From Rudanella paleaurantiibacter (GTDB lineage Bacteria > Bacteroidota > Bacteroidia > Cytophagales > Spirosomataceae), in contig NZ_WELI01000015.1 of the NCBI RefSeq assembly GCF_009184635.1, positions 62,001 through 126,000 of the forward strand: DNA of 64,000 nt, written 5' to 3'. Below are positions 17,008 to 26,353 of this stretch, piece by piece. The position numbers and the translations under genes were made by a program. Each line of letters opens with the position of its first letter. Position 1 is the first letter of the stretch. The notes beneath the pieces were generated by a model, which saw only the letters and a list, made by a program, of their open reading frames with translations, was not told the DNA's origin and ran no database searches.

Positions 17008-19305
17008 ATGGAAACGAATCTCGATACGCTATCTCGCCCTCATCTAACGCGGGGCGGTTCATTAACCAGGCACACCTTTCCCGTGCTCGAAATGACCTGT
17101 GCGGCCTGCGCCGTGAGCGTCGAATCGATGCTGAAAAATACGCCCGGCGTAGCGGAGGTGGGGGTCAACTATGCCAATCAGTCAGCCACGGTCGCCTATG
17201 ACCCGAAGGTCATTACGCCACAGGGTATGCAGCAGGTGCTGCAATCCATTGGCTACGATCTGGTTGTTGACGTAGAAGACCCGCAGGCCGTGCAGCAGGA
17301 AGCCCGGCAGCGGCAGTACGAATCCCTGAAAAACCGGACCATCTGGGCAGGTATTCTGTCGCTGCCGGTGGTGGTGCTGGGCATGTTCTTCATGAACCGG
17401 AACGCCGGAGCGGCCCCCTACGCCAACTACATTATGATGGTGTTATCGGCACCGGTCGTGTTCTGGCTGGGCCGGTCTTACTTCGTCAATGCCTGGAAGC
17501 AGGCCCGTCACGGCAAAGCGAATATGGATACGCTGGTCGCGCTTTCAACGGGGATTGCTTTTTTTTTCAGTACGTTCAACACGCTGTACCCCAACTTCTG
17601 GCACCAGCGCGGCCTGCACCCGCACGTGTACTTTGAAGCCGCAGCCGTCGTCATTGCCTTTATTTCACTGGGTAAGCTGCTTGAAGAACGGGCTAAATCG
17701 AACACGACCTCGGCCCTGAAAAAGTTGATGGGGCTGCAACCCAAGACCGTCCGTATTGTGGACGGTGCTACCGAACGGGAGATTCCCGTGGCGCAGGTGC
17801 AGGTGGGTCAACTGATCGTGGTACGTCCGGGCGAGAAGATTCCTGTCGATGGCGTAGTCGATTCAGGTACGTCCTTCGTGGACGAAAGCATGATTTCGGG
17901 CGAACCGGTACCGGTAGAGAAGCGGGCGGGTGAGAAAATCTTTGCCGGTACGATCAATCAGAAAGGCTCCTTCCGATTCCGGGCTGAGAAAGTAGGGGGG
18001 GATACCGTGCTGGCGCAGATCATCCGCATGGTGCAGCAGGCGCAGGGCAGCAAAGCCCCCGTGCAGAAACTTGTTGATAAAATTGCGGGCATCTTCGTAC
18101 CAGTCGTGATTGGCATTGCCCTGCTAACGTTTGCGGCCTGGATGCTGTTTGGCCGGTACGCCGGAGCGGGTGAGAACGCCTTCACCCACGCCCTGCTAAC
18201 GTCCGTAACGGTACTGGTCATTGCCTGCCCCTGTGCGCTGGGCCTGGCTACACCCACGGCCATCATGGTCGGCGTCGGTAAAGGAGCTGATAACAACATC
18301 CTTATCAAAGACGCGGAGAGTCTGGAACGGGGGTATCGGGTGAACGCGGTAGTGCTGGACAAAACCGGCACTATCACCGAAGGCAGACCGACCGTAACGG
18401 ATCTGGCCTGGCAGATAAGCGAAGCAGAAATTCCCGGCCTTGTGCCCGTGCTCTATGCCCTGGAAGCCCAGTCTGAACACCCGCTGGCCGATGCGGTGAT
18501 TGAGCGACTGCGGGCCAACGGCATTGTCGGCACGGTTCTCGACCGCTTCGAGAGCTTAACGGGCCGGGGCGTGTCGGGCCGCTCCAACGGGCAAACGTAT
18601 CTGGTTGGCAACCGGCGACTACTGGTGGAGAAGGGTCTGGCAAATGAACTGGTTAAGGTAAACGGCATGGTCACCCGCTGGCAGGACGAAGCTAAAACCG
18701 TTGTCTATTTTGCGGATGAGCAACGGGTGCTGGCCGTGATTGCCATTGCCGACCCGGTGAAACAAACCTCCCGCAAAGCCATTCATACGCTCAGAAAACG
18801 GGGGATTGCCGTGTACATGATGACCGGCGACAACGCACAGACAGCCGGGGCCGTGGCCAAAGCGGTTGGCCTGAGCGACTTCCGCGCTGAGGCACTGCCC
18901 GCCGATAAAGCCGAATTTGTCAAAGAGCTACAGGCGCAGGGAAAGGTGGTGGCCATGATTGGTGATGGCATCAACGATTCGCAGGCCCTGGCGCAGGCCG
19001 ACGTGAGCATCGCAATGGGGCGCGGCTCCGACATTGCGATGGACGTAGCAAAAATGACGTTGATTACCTCCGATTTGAACAGCGTCCCCAAAGCCCTGCA
19101 ACTTTCCAGGAAAACGGTACAGACCATCCGGCAAAATCTATTCTGGGCGTTCATCTATAACCTCATCGGCATTCCTATTGCCGCCGGTGTGCTGTATCCC
19201 ATCAACGGCTTTTTGCTCAATCCGATGCTGGCCGGAGCCGCGATGGCACTCAGTTCGGTATCTGTTGTGACCAACAGTTTGCGATTGAGGAACGCGGGAC
19301 TGTAA
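17008..19305 (+). CDS. copA: CopA-type copper-exporting P1B-1 ATPase
   Basis: A 765-residue Cu(I) exporter of the inner membrane. One N-terminal HMA domain carries MTCAAC at about residue 30. The transport site is [12 protein letters not shown] (CPC), the phosphorylation site [11 protein letters not shown], the actuator motif ISGEPVP (SGE rather than TGE, common in this family), the HP motif SEHPLADAV and the hinge [15 protein letters not shown]. The hinge has SQAL where DAPAL or SPAL is usual, a mild variation. Transcription is probably from the shared metal-type promoter at 16942-16982. A terminator follows. Confidence 0.95.
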   Translation: METNLDTLSRPHLTRGGSLTRHTFPVLEMTCAACAVSVESMLKNTPGVAEVGVNYANQSATVAYDPKVITPQGMQQVLQSIGYDLVVDVEDPQAVQQEARQRQYESLKNRTIWAGILSLPVVVLGMFFMNRNAGAAPYANYIMMVLSAPVVFWLGRSYFVNAWKQARHGKANMDTLVALSTGIAFFFSTFNTLYPNFWHQRGLHPHVYFEAAAVVIAFISLGKLLEERAKSNTTSALKKLMGLQPKTVRIVDGATEREIPVAQVQVGQLIVVRPGEKIPVDGVVDSGTSFVDESMISGEPVPVEKRAGEKIFAGTINQKGSFRFRAEKVGGDTVLAQIIRMVQQAQGSKAPVQKLVDKIAGIFVPVVIGIALLTFAAWMLFGRYAGAGENAFTHALLTSVTVLVIACPCALGLATPTAIMVGVGKGADNNILIKDAESLERGYRVNAVVLDKTGTITEGRPTVTDLAWQISEAEIPGLVPVLYALEAQSEHPLADAVIERLRANGIVGTVLDRFESLTGRGVSGRSNGQTYLVGNRRLLVEKGLANELVKVNGMVTRWQDEAKTVVYFADEQRVLAVIAIADPVKQTSRKAIHTLRKRGIAVYMMTGDNAQTAGAVAKAVGLSDFRAEALPADKAEFVKELQAQGKVVAMIGDGINDSQALAQADVSIAMGRGSDIAMDVAKMTLITSDLNSVPKALQLSRKTVQTIRQNLFWAFIYNLIGIPIAAGVLYPINGFLLNPMLAGAAMALSSVSVVTNSLRLRNAGL

Positions 19306-19328
19306 GCGACCAAAAGTTTTGCAACTAT

Positions 19329-19366
19329 GCGCTCCCAATCTTACAACGGATTGGGGGTGCTTTTTG
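19329..19366 (+). terminator. Rho-independent terminator after copA
   Basis: The stem GCTCCCAATC (from 19330) and GATTGGGGGT (to about 19359) with a short loop is followed by GCTTTTT. It lies 25 nt after the copA stop. Confidence 0.85.
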
Positions 19367-19428
19367 CCGATGGTTTAGTCTAAATAGCGGAGCCGTAGTT
19401 GAGCGATTTCCCCAACTAACCCATCTCA

Positions 19429-20586
19429 ATGTTTATTACATGGTTAAAAAATACGGCCAAACGGCTACTGCGTTTGGGTGCACGACTGGCTGGTCAGCCA
19501 TTACATTACAAACACGAAACTGACGCGCTGCTGACTCCTTATGTCGTTGACCATACGCCGGAGCAAGGGGTGTTGCTACCTACTATCAGGGACAGCGGTA
19601 TAGCGGAGCGAACCGTTTTTGACGCCAAAGAAGCCGTTACATTGCCCACCTACGTGTGGCACCTGCCCACAACGCCTGCGGCCACGCGGGTGTTACGCAG
19701 CGGGGCGGTGTGGCACCGGGGGGCGGTGTTATGTACTGATTACTGGACCCACCATGTTGTAAAGGACAGCTTGCGGCCACATAGGCGAACGGTGGTTCAC
19801 GTCGAGACAGTGGTCGCTCCGTTTAGCCACTACCCGGACATGACGGCTTTTGGTGGATATTATGATTACATCTACCTCATTTTCGCCAAACTGTGCCGCA
19901 TTGAAAAAACGCTGCCCGGCGGCTTTACCGAGGTAGCCATTACGTACCCGCTGTTCCACACGGCTTACGAATCGGAGTTACTAACGTTGCTTGGGTTCAC
20001 CCCGGATCGTATATTCGACTCCCGTGAGTATGAGCTACAGGCCAACACGTATCTGCTGGGCAATGGTGGCGATTGGTTTTACCCCAACCTGAACGATGTA
20101 GTGGCTGCGCGGCAACGCCTGACTCCGCTGCTGCCCAATCAGGTAGCCCATCCTGCCCATCGGCTGTACATTAGTCGTGCGGGTCGGCGCAGAATCGTCA
20201 ATGAAGAGGCTCTGATGCGGTTACTGGAACCCTACGGCTTTTCGTTTGTGGAAGACCGCCCTCGCTCCCTTGCCGAACAACTTAGCCTGTACCACGGGGC
20301 TTCGTTTATCATCGGACCACACGGTGCTTCATTTTCCAACATTACCTGGTGTCAACCCGGAACGTACCTGCATGAGCTTTGTTCGGTCAACTACGCGCCC
20401 GATTTCTTTCTGTATTTGGCTCAACTCAGACAACTGCACTACTCCGTATCATTACATGGTGCAGTGCGTCGGCAAGCCATCGCCCGGTCACAGATAGATG
20501 ACATTATCGTCTCAATTCCCACCGTTGAACGAATCTTACCTCATTGGCTTAATTCCCAGTTACAGCCAACTGAGAGGGTACAATAA
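19429..20586 (+). CDS. Glycosyltransferase family 61 protein (DUF563)
   Basis: A 385-residue cytoplasmic glycosyltransferase of the GT61/DUF563 type. Typical features are LYISRAGRRRIVNEEALMR (family form YISR...R.ixNE), then FVEDRPRSLAEQLSLYHGA and the motif FIIGPHGASFSNITWCQPGT. The donor and acceptor sugars cannot be predicted. It stands alone between two terminators and is not obviously linked to metal resistance; polysaccharide or surface glycan synthesis is the usual setting of the family. Confidence 0.85.
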   Translation: MFITWLKNTAKRLLRLGARLAGQPLHYKHETDALLTPYVVDHTPEQGVLLPTIRDSGIAERTVFDAKEAVTLPTYVWHLPTTPAATRVLRSGAVWHRGAVLCTDYWTHHVVKDSLRPHRRTVVHVETVVAPFSHYPDMTAFGGYYDYIYLIFAKLCRIEKTLPGGFTEVAITYPLFHTAYESELLTLLGFTPDRIFDSREYELQANTYLLGNGGDWFYPNLNDVVAARQRLTPLLPNQVAHPAHRLYISRAGRRRIVNEEALMRLLEPYGFSFVEDRPRSLAEQLSLYHGASFIIGPHGASFSNITWCQPGTYLHELCSVNYAPDFFLYLAQLRQLHYSVSLHGAVRRQAIARSQIDDIIVSIPTVERILPHWLNSQLQPTERVQ

Positions 20587-20630
20587 AAAAGGGTGTTTGG
20601 CCCAAAAGTAAGACCAAACACCCCTCTTGT
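20587..20630. terminator. Bidirectional terminator between convergent genes
   Basis: The stem GGGTGTTTGG and CCAAACACCC, with a 13-nt loop, is flanked by a run of A on the left and CTCTTG on the right. It separates the GT61 gene from the convergent DUF305 gene and can serve both strands. Confidence 0.8.
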
Positions 20631-21223
20631 TAACGAGCTGCTAATTGCGTCTCCAGCCTTTTTAATTCTGTGATTTCTTTGGTTTGTTGCCGGATGATAT
20701 TGTTGGCCAGCGTTTTCATCGAAGCAACTTTCCCCTCTTTCAGGTATGCCTGAGCCATTTCGACTGCCTGCTGATGGTGTTGTCCCATCATGCTGGCAAA
20801 ATCGTGATCCACGTTACCGTTCATTGAGTGGCGGCCGCTATGCATAGCGGCCATACCCTGTTGACCAAACTTAGAACCCGTAGATTGCGGTTTGTGCCGG
20901 TTTAGAAACTGGTCGAACTGTTTAATCTCCGCCTGATTGCTGGCTTTTATTTTTTGAGCCAGTGTCTTCACGCGTGCGTTTTTACCCTGACGGAGTTGTA
21001 AATCAGCCATTTCCACGGCTGACTGGTGATGCATCCGCATCATCGAAGCAAAATCGTGGTCGGGGTCGCCAGTCATTTTCATGCCCATCATCTTGTTCAT
21101 GCCTGACTGCATGGACTTCATCATGGCGTTGTTGACCGATGTCTGCCCGGTTTGTGCAACAGCCGGTTGAGCTATATACAGGGCTACACTGAGTGCCACC
21201 CCATAAAACGGATTGATTTTCAT
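20630..21223 (-). CDS. Secreted protein with two DUF305 repeats
   Basis: About 197 residues. The signal peptide (MKINPFYGVALSVALYIAQ, cleavage near AVAQ) supports the ATG at 21223. The mature protein holds two DUF305 four-helix units, each with a DHDFASMM segment followed by an HHQ motif (MRMHHQSAVEMA and MGQHHQQAVEMA), and then a KTLA...I segment. DUF305 proteins resemble ferritin-like helical bundles and are often found beside copper and silver resistance genes; the His/Met-rich helices suggest metal binding in the periplasm. Biochemical function is not established. It lies 50 nt downstream of a broken paralogue. Confidence 0.88.
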   Translation of the reverse strand: MKINPFYGVALSVALYIAQPAVAQTGQTSVNNAMMKSMQSGMNKMMGMKMTGDPDHDFASMMRMHHQSAVEMADLQLRQGKNARVKTLAQKIKASNQAEIKQFDQFLNRHKPQSTGSKFGQQGMAAMHSGRHSMNGNVDHDFASMMGQHHQQAVEMAQAYLKEGKVASMKTLANNIIRQQTKEITELKRLETQLAAR

Positions 21224-21270
21224 AAAGGAGAACATCAATTAAGCCAGTGCGAACACTGGCAGGTTAGCGA

Positions 21271-21893
21271 TTAATAATTTTTATTGGTTTTCAGCCAGTC
21301 CTGTAGCATTCCAATTTCCTTTTTTTGATCCTCGATGATCTTCGTTGCCATCTGACGGATTTGGGCATCGTCACCATATTTAAGCTCCGACATAGCCATT
21401 TCTATGGCACTTTGATGATGATCGATCAAAAGCTGGGCGTAGTCTACATCCGAGTCACCTGTCAGGATACGGATATCCTGCGCCCGCATCATCTTCATCA
21501 TCGACTCCATTTCTTCCGCGTTGTAAGTCGCACCAGCCGTAATTGGAACAGGCGTATGACTTTGAAGAAATTGATTGAACTGGCTGATTTCCGAAGTCTG
21601 AGTGGTGATCACCTGCTGCGCCATCGCTTTCATAGCCTGTTATCGCCAGATTTAAGTTCTTCGTTCGACATATCAATGGCCCCCTGATGGTGCATCCGCA
21701 TCATCATCGAGAAATCGTTGTCAGGGTCGTTGGTATCCTTCATTTTGTCCATCTCTGTCATCATACGATGGTTAATTTGTTGATACACGTTGGCATAATG
21801 AGCCTGTGGCTGTAAGCCCTCTTTGTTGTCGCAGCCCAGCATGACCCCTGCCAGGAATAAGACAGAAGTTGCCCGTTGAAGTGAATTTTCCAT
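21271..21893 (-). pseudogene. DUF305 lipoprotein broken by a single-base frameshift
   Basis: Two frames together make one DUF305 lipoprotein. The first (start 21893, MENSLQRATSVLFLAGVMLGC with a lipobox) runs to ELKSGDN and then stops after two foreign residues (TGA at 21630-21632). The second begins MKAMAQQVITTQ and runs to 21271. Losing one base in the codon after Asp explains the break: restoring it gives GDNQAMKAMAQQ, as in the intact paralogue. The two frames overlap as ATGA, so coupled translation of two pieces is possible, but the second piece would lack a signal peptide. A sequencing error is the other explanation. Confidence 0.75.
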
Positions 21894-22070
21894 ATAGTTG
21901 AGTACGCTTATTGCGTCTATGATTAACGGGCGGTTCCCCAAGAGGGTTATTACAAGATTCCCCTTGTAGATTACAGAATTTCTGGGGTTATATAAGTACT
22001 TTCATTGCTTGGCAAATCACTGTATATTCCTCAACTTAGCCATTCATTGGTGTATTCATTGACAATACCT

Positions 22071-23321
22071 ATGCCCGCTACTTCTTTAATTGACCTGATT
22101 GACGACTATAAACGAAACCCGGACCTTACGTATCAAAGCTGGTTTCTGCACAACGAAGATCGCCTGAAAGCTTTCCGTTCTATCCGGCGTGGCGTGTTAC
22201 AGGTTATCAGCGACATCAAAGAAGGTTCTTTTCCCAACGACTTCAAGGGCAGTTCACTCGAATTTGTGCTGAGTTGCATCACCGAGCAGAAGCAGGTTTT
22301 TGAGGGAGCATCCCACCCATTTTACTGGAAGCCAAAGCTCCGTATCCCAGATATTTATGAGAATCAGGACCATAAGCGGTATTTCGGTCAGTTTTTAGAA
22401 TGCTGCCTGAAGGCTACGAAGCCCGAAACGGTTGTGAGCGAAATAAATCGGCTTGATGCGTATAAGATTAAGGGCTTAGGCCCTGCCGTAGCCAGTATCC
22501 TCTACTTCCTGCATCCGACCTGGGTGCCACCCTTCAATACGGCCATTATTAATGGTTACAACCGACTTTTTAATGAAAAGCGCAAGTTGGGTTCATGGTT
22601 GGAGTACTTAGCCATTCGGGATAAGATGCTGGCAGTGAATGCTGAATACCGACACGTTTTATCGAATGACTTAGGGGCGTTGGCGGGTTTGTTGTTCGAG
22701 ATTGGGGCAGGTAATCTACTGGTGCCAGGCCTGGCCGATCAACCCCTTGTTGAGCGCGAAAAACTCGAAAAGCAATTATCTAAGCGTCATAAAGAAGTTG
22801 TCAATGAACAGCAGGAGGAACAAACGCACAGCGAGATGCAGTATCATTTGCTGACCATTGGGCGGGCATTAGGCTACGATGTCGCGGCTGCCCGGAATGA
22901 TATGTCCCGGCAATATAATGGCCATTCCTTTTCGTTTCTGAGCCTGCCCAGCCTACCCGCACTGCCCGTTGCGCCCGAAACGGCTCAAACCATTGGCCTG
23001 ATTGATATTGTATGGCTGGAGAAAGGTACGGGTCGGATTATTTGCGCCTTCGAGGTGGAGAAAAGCACGTCGATCTACTCCGGTATATTGCGCTTGACCG
23101 ACCTAACCTGCTCCCTACCCGACCATGCAACAACGCTCTATCTGGTAGTTCCCGACAGCCGACGCAAAGAAGTTGAGATGCAGTTAACACGCCCTTCCAT
23201 CAGACAGACTAATACGCCGATCCGTTATATCTTGATGTCTGAGTTACGCACCCACTGTGACGCATTATGTCGATTTGGGGATAGCCACCGGGTATTGGAG
23301 AAAATTGCACGGTCTGTTTGA
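22071..23321 (+). CDS. Predicted nuclease with helix-hairpin-helix and PD-(D/E)XK-like region
   Basis: About 416 residues from the ATG at 22071; a longer frame begins at 22005. The middle has a helix-hairpin-helix motif (YKIKGLGPAVASILYFLHP), common in DNA-binding enzymes. The C-terminal third has GLIDIVWLEKG then IICAFEVEKSTSIYSG, the D...ExK arrangement of PD-(D/E)XK nucleases; ExEKSTSIYSG also occurs in restriction-endonuclease-like proteins. No methyltransferase partner is near. The likely role is defence or DNA repair; the exact family is not recognised. It is followed after 25 nt by a small gene. Confidence 0.55.
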   Translation: MPATSLIDLIDDYKRNPDLTYQSWFLHNEDRLKAFRSIRRGVLQVISDIKEGSFPNDFKGSSLEFVLSCITEQKQVFEGASHPFYWKPKLRIPDIYENQDHKRYFGQFLECCLKATKPETVVSEINRLDAYKIKGLGPAVASILYFLHPTWVPPFNTAIINGYNRLFNEKRKLGSWLEYLAIRDKMLAVNAEYRHVLSNDLGALAGLLFEIGAGNLLVPGLADQPLVEREKLEKQLSKRHKEVVNEQQEEQTHSEMQYHLLTIGRALGYDVAAARNDMSRQYNGHSFSFLSLPSLPALPVAPETAQTIGLIDIVWLEKGTGRIICAFEVEKSTSIYSGILRLTDLTCSLPDHATTLYLVVPDSRRKEVEMQLTRPSIRQTNTPIRYILMSELRTHCDALCRFGDSHRVLEKIARSV

Positions 23322-23346
23322 ATGCAACAGCTAATTTGAAGCCGTT

Positions 23347-23613
23347 ATGAACCGAACAAAGTTTGCCACTCGCTATTATAGCCTATACATCTTCAACGGG
23401 GAATATTGTACCCGTTCCGCCAGCAATTACCTCAACGCCGTAGAGGATTTAGAAGATGTAGCCAAACAAGGAGCCGAGCCTTTAGGTATCTATGATTTAC
23501 ACGATTGGCGGTTCGATTGGAAGCTGAAGGATTCGACCCAACAACAGCAATATCAAGATCGTGTTTTAGAAATGACCAACTCGCTACGTCTGAAGCACGG
23601 GGAAGCACTTTAG
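23347..23613 (+). CDS. Small protein of unknown function
   Basis: An 88-residue soluble protein with no recognised domain. It starts with ATG 25 nt after the predicted nuclease, so the two are likely co-transcribed. It is rich in Tyr, Asp, Gln and charged residues. It could be an accessory protein of the nuclease, but nothing in the sequence shows this. Confidence 0.55.
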   Translation: MNRTKFATRYYSLYIFNGEYCTRSASNYLNAVEDLEDVAKQGAEPLGIYDLHDWRFDWKLKDSTQQQQYQDRVLEMTNSLRLKHGEAL

Positions 23614-23639
23614 TTTGAGAGACGTAATAGCTTCAAGTA

Positions 23640-24503
23640 TCAGGGCTGTTCACGAGTAACTTCACGAATTAAGCGGGTTAGGTCTTGCTCTGACATTCTT
23701 GCTTTCACACGAATACGAAGCAAACGTTGGCCTGCCTTAGCCATGATTTTATCTTTTATTTGATCCTTAGCTTGCTGCTTTTCACTATCATGATATTCGC
23801 TGTCAATCTCCAGCATCTTGAATGGCTTAAACGCATTTTCTGCGTCGAAGACAACGCAATCTACTAAGGCTTTGAAAAAGTAATTTCGCTCATGCGGTTC
23901 CAAAAAGTGTTTGATCTGCTCAAGATCAACCAGTGCCGAAACCGCTACATTGGGGAAGACGAGGTACGTGCTGTATACCTCCCGAACTGCCCGGTAGAAC
24001 TCGTACTCCTGCTTTGATTTGAATAAGCTAATTGTATGGTTTACAGCTTCGACTTCGCGGTTTACAGTCACGTGAATCGTTCGTTGCTGACTGTGTTCGA
24101 CTACTTTGGGCTGTGTCCGTTCAAACTCCTGAAGCAATTCAGTACTGATAGACAGATGCGGATATTTCCTGGCATAGAGCAAAGCCGACTGAACTTGAGT
24201 CGAGCGATATCCAAGTATAATTTTTTCTGCAAGGCGTTCCACATCTACGGAGGGCAGAACAAAGTGAAAATTAGGCCCTGTGTGAAGTATATGGAACTGC
24301 TCTAAATAAAAGAGATAATCAGGGTCTTTGTCAAAGCTACTTCCGTCGATTAGTTCCCGGATGAACTGCGATTCAAGAATACTCCTTGTAATATCGTCCT
24401 GCCGAAGTTGGTCATAAATCTTATTATTTTTAAACAACTCTATGAGAGCCATCCAATTACGCTGCTGAAGAAGCTTGAATATGGTTTCGCGGTCGTAGAG
24501 CAT
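23640..24503 (-). CDS. DUF2726-type protein with PD-(D/E)XK nuclease-like C-terminus
   Basis: A 287-residue protein. The C-terminal 110 residues fit DUF2726: CVVFDAENAFKPFKMLEID, then a segment with DQIKDKIMAKAGQRLLRIR. This D...ExD...K(D)xxLxxAG...LLRI layout is that of Vsr-like and PD-(D/E)XK nucleases. The N-terminal half is helical and unassigned. It is divergent from the CoiA-like gene, with start codons 81 nt apart, and convergent with the small gene at 23347. Confidence 0.65.
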   Translation of the reverse strand: MLYDRETIFKLLQQRNWMALIELFKNNKIYDQLRQDDITRSILESQFIRELIDGSSFDKDPDYLFYLEQFHILHTGPNFHFVLPSVDVERLAEKIILGYRSTQVQSALLYARKYPHLSISTELLQEFERTQPKVVEHSQQRTIHVTVNREVEAVNHTISLFKSKQEYEFYRAVREVYSTYLVFPNVAVSALVDLEQIKHFLEPHERNYFFKALVDCVVFDAENAFKPFKMLEIDSEYHDSEKQQAKDQIKDKIMAKAGQRLLRIRVKARMSEQDLTRLIREVTREQP

Positions 24504-24584
24504 TTATTATATTAATTGGGCGGTGAAGATAACTGTTTCCCTTCGGTATAAGAATGTAGCATTTTCTTTAGATTCGATGCTTGA

Positions 24585-26174
24585 ATGAAAGGATTTCAAT
24601 TTACCATTCCGTCAGTATTAGACTGTGAAACAGGTGAGGAGGTTTTCGCAGGGCCATTCTTCAACCAAGACGAAGCTGCTATTTTCGAGATACGCAGACA
24701 GTTAGAAGATGCTATCCGCAACCGACGCGACCCGAAATACAAATGCTACTACTGCAATCAGCTTATCAAAATTCGGGGTAAAGCCGAAAATGAGACAAAG
24801 CTAAAGCGGATGCACTTTGCCCACCAGTGGGACAGTGACGATTGCCCCATAAAGACCAGCCAGGAGTTAACCCAACAACAGATTCGGGCAATTAAATACA
24901 ATGGGCAGAAAGAAAGCAAGCTGCACGAACGAACAAAGGAGTTAGTAGCAGCCTCTTTGGAGTCCAATCGGTTGACAGGCAAAGGTATAACCGAAGTGGC
25001 TACCGAAACGGTTAGACGGGATACCTCTGGACTATTGACCTGGCGTAAGCCCGATGTAAGCGCGGTTTACCAGTCGCGCCAAGTCGTGTTTGAGATTCAG
25101 CTTTCAACTACGTTTTTGAGCGTCATTGCAGATCGGGAATACTTCTACCAACAAAACCAAACGTATATTATCTGGATTTTCAAATTCTTCTCCGAAGAAT
25201 TCGACAAACAGCGATTCACCGAAAAGGACGTTTTCTACGGAAATAATCAGAACGCGTTTGTTTTTGATGGGGAAGCTATCAGTGAGTCCAAATGCCAACA
25301 GGACCTTATCCTCAAATGCCTGTACCGTGAGCCTTACCGATCTGGTCAGCAGATAGCTTACCGATGGCAGGAACGGTTAGTTGGCCTGCACGACTTAACG
25401 TTTGATGATAAGACCTACAAAGTGTTCCTGTTTGATGTAGAAGGAGCTACCAACTTGATTAAGCAAGAAATTGAGGACGAGGAACGAGCCGAATGGGTGC
25501 GGCAACACGAAATTGAGCAACGTCAACAAGTGTATGAGCAACGCCGACAGGCTTACCAAGAAGAACTTGAAGAAGGCTTCTCCCGCGCCCGCTCTTCGAT
25601 TCTTCAAATACTTAACGAGATACACGCTTATCCCGAACGAAGAAGCCCTTTACTGAATGAGTTTGCCGCATTTTCGGAGAACACGTACAATCATCTATTT
25701 GAACTGTTCTGGCAAGAGCAGGGCTACCAAACCACAGAACAGGACCGGGCATTTCTCAAAACCGCTTTTGAGCAGGAACGCACTAAGCGTTCTCATTTGG
25801 AACGCAATGATTTATTGACGTGCTTGTGTCTGGCAACTTGTTTGGTAAAACTGAAAAGTCCGCAGAAAGCACACCGGTTAAAGAAGGTGTACGGAACTGT
25901 ATTTGCCCTCTTATCCTTCAAATTAAACTGTGTGGTCGGTCAGAAATTCACTAAACTTATTCAGGTAGCCCACACAGCTTTCTTTGGCAACTATTCATAC
26001 CTATTTTTCAGGGTATTAGAAAAATATCCTAATGCCGAGTTCGACCGTCAGGATATTCAATCGGGGGGTAAATTGGCTAAGAAGATAACCGTTTTCCTGG
26101 AGAAGAACGTCCCGCCTGACCACAGCTATGACGACGTTTTCAGGCAGTTATTTCCTGAACTTTTCGCACAATAA
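24585..26174 (+). CDS. CoiA-like nuclease family protein (DUF6035-like)
   Basis: A 529-residue protein. The N-terminus has a zinc-ribbon-like block: CYYCNQLIKIRG, then HFAHQWDSDDCP. A nuclease core follows with WRKPDVSAVYQSRQVVFEIQLS, which gives the D...ExQ signature of CoiA-type and other PD-(D/E)XK enzymes, and then ADREYFYQQNQTYIIWIF. The rest is helical with a coiled-coil-like stretch at about residues 285-335 (IEDEERAEWVRQHEIEQRQQ). CoiA relatives work in competence or in defence; this class is common in Bacteroidota accessory regions. The family is inferred from motifs. Confidence 0.65.
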   Translation: MKGFQFTIPSVLDCETGEEVFAGPFFNQDEAAIFEIRRQLEDAIRNRRDPKYKCYYCNQLIKIRGKAENETKLKRMHFAHQWDSDDCPIKTSQELTQQQIRAIKYNGQKESKLHERTKELVAASLESNRLTGKGITEVATETVRRDTSGLLTWRKPDVSAVYQSRQVVFEIQLSTTFLSVIADREYFYQQNQTYIIWIFKFFSEEFDKQRFTEKDVFYGNNQNAFVFDGEAISESKCQQDLILKCLYREPYRSGQQIAYRWQERLVGLHDLTFDDKTYKVFLFDVEGATNLIKQEIEDEERAEWVRQHEIEQRQQVYEQRRQAYQEELEEGFSRARSSILQILNEIHAYPERRSPLLNEFAAFSENTYNHLFELFWQEQGYQTTEQDRAFLKTAFEQERTKRSHLERNDLLTCLCLATCLVKLKSPQKAHRLKKVYGTVFALLSFKLNCVVGQKFTKLIQVAHTAFFGNYSYLFFRVLEKYPNAEFDRQDIQSGGKLAKKITVFLEKNVPPDHSYDDVFRQLFPELFAQ

Positions 26175-26353
26175 GCAAATCTAACCGACTTTATTTGTTC
26201 CAAGACCTCGGCTTATAACCTACCTCCTGCCATGAGCGTAATAGGCGTTGGTATTTACATCGGCCATAATCCAGAAAAATGCTGTCGGCGGCAACCTCTA
26301 TAAGGTACAGGTTGTGGGACTTCTGCTTCTGAATACCTAAAATAAAGATTATT

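Noticed and set aside
26191-26353. Minus-strand open frame just after lanB (peptide ending RSWQEVGYKPRSWNK), about 50 codons.
   Set aside because: It looks protein-like, but there is no ATG, GTG or TTG in a good position, and LanB already has a normal C-terminus. It may be a remnant; not listed as a gene.
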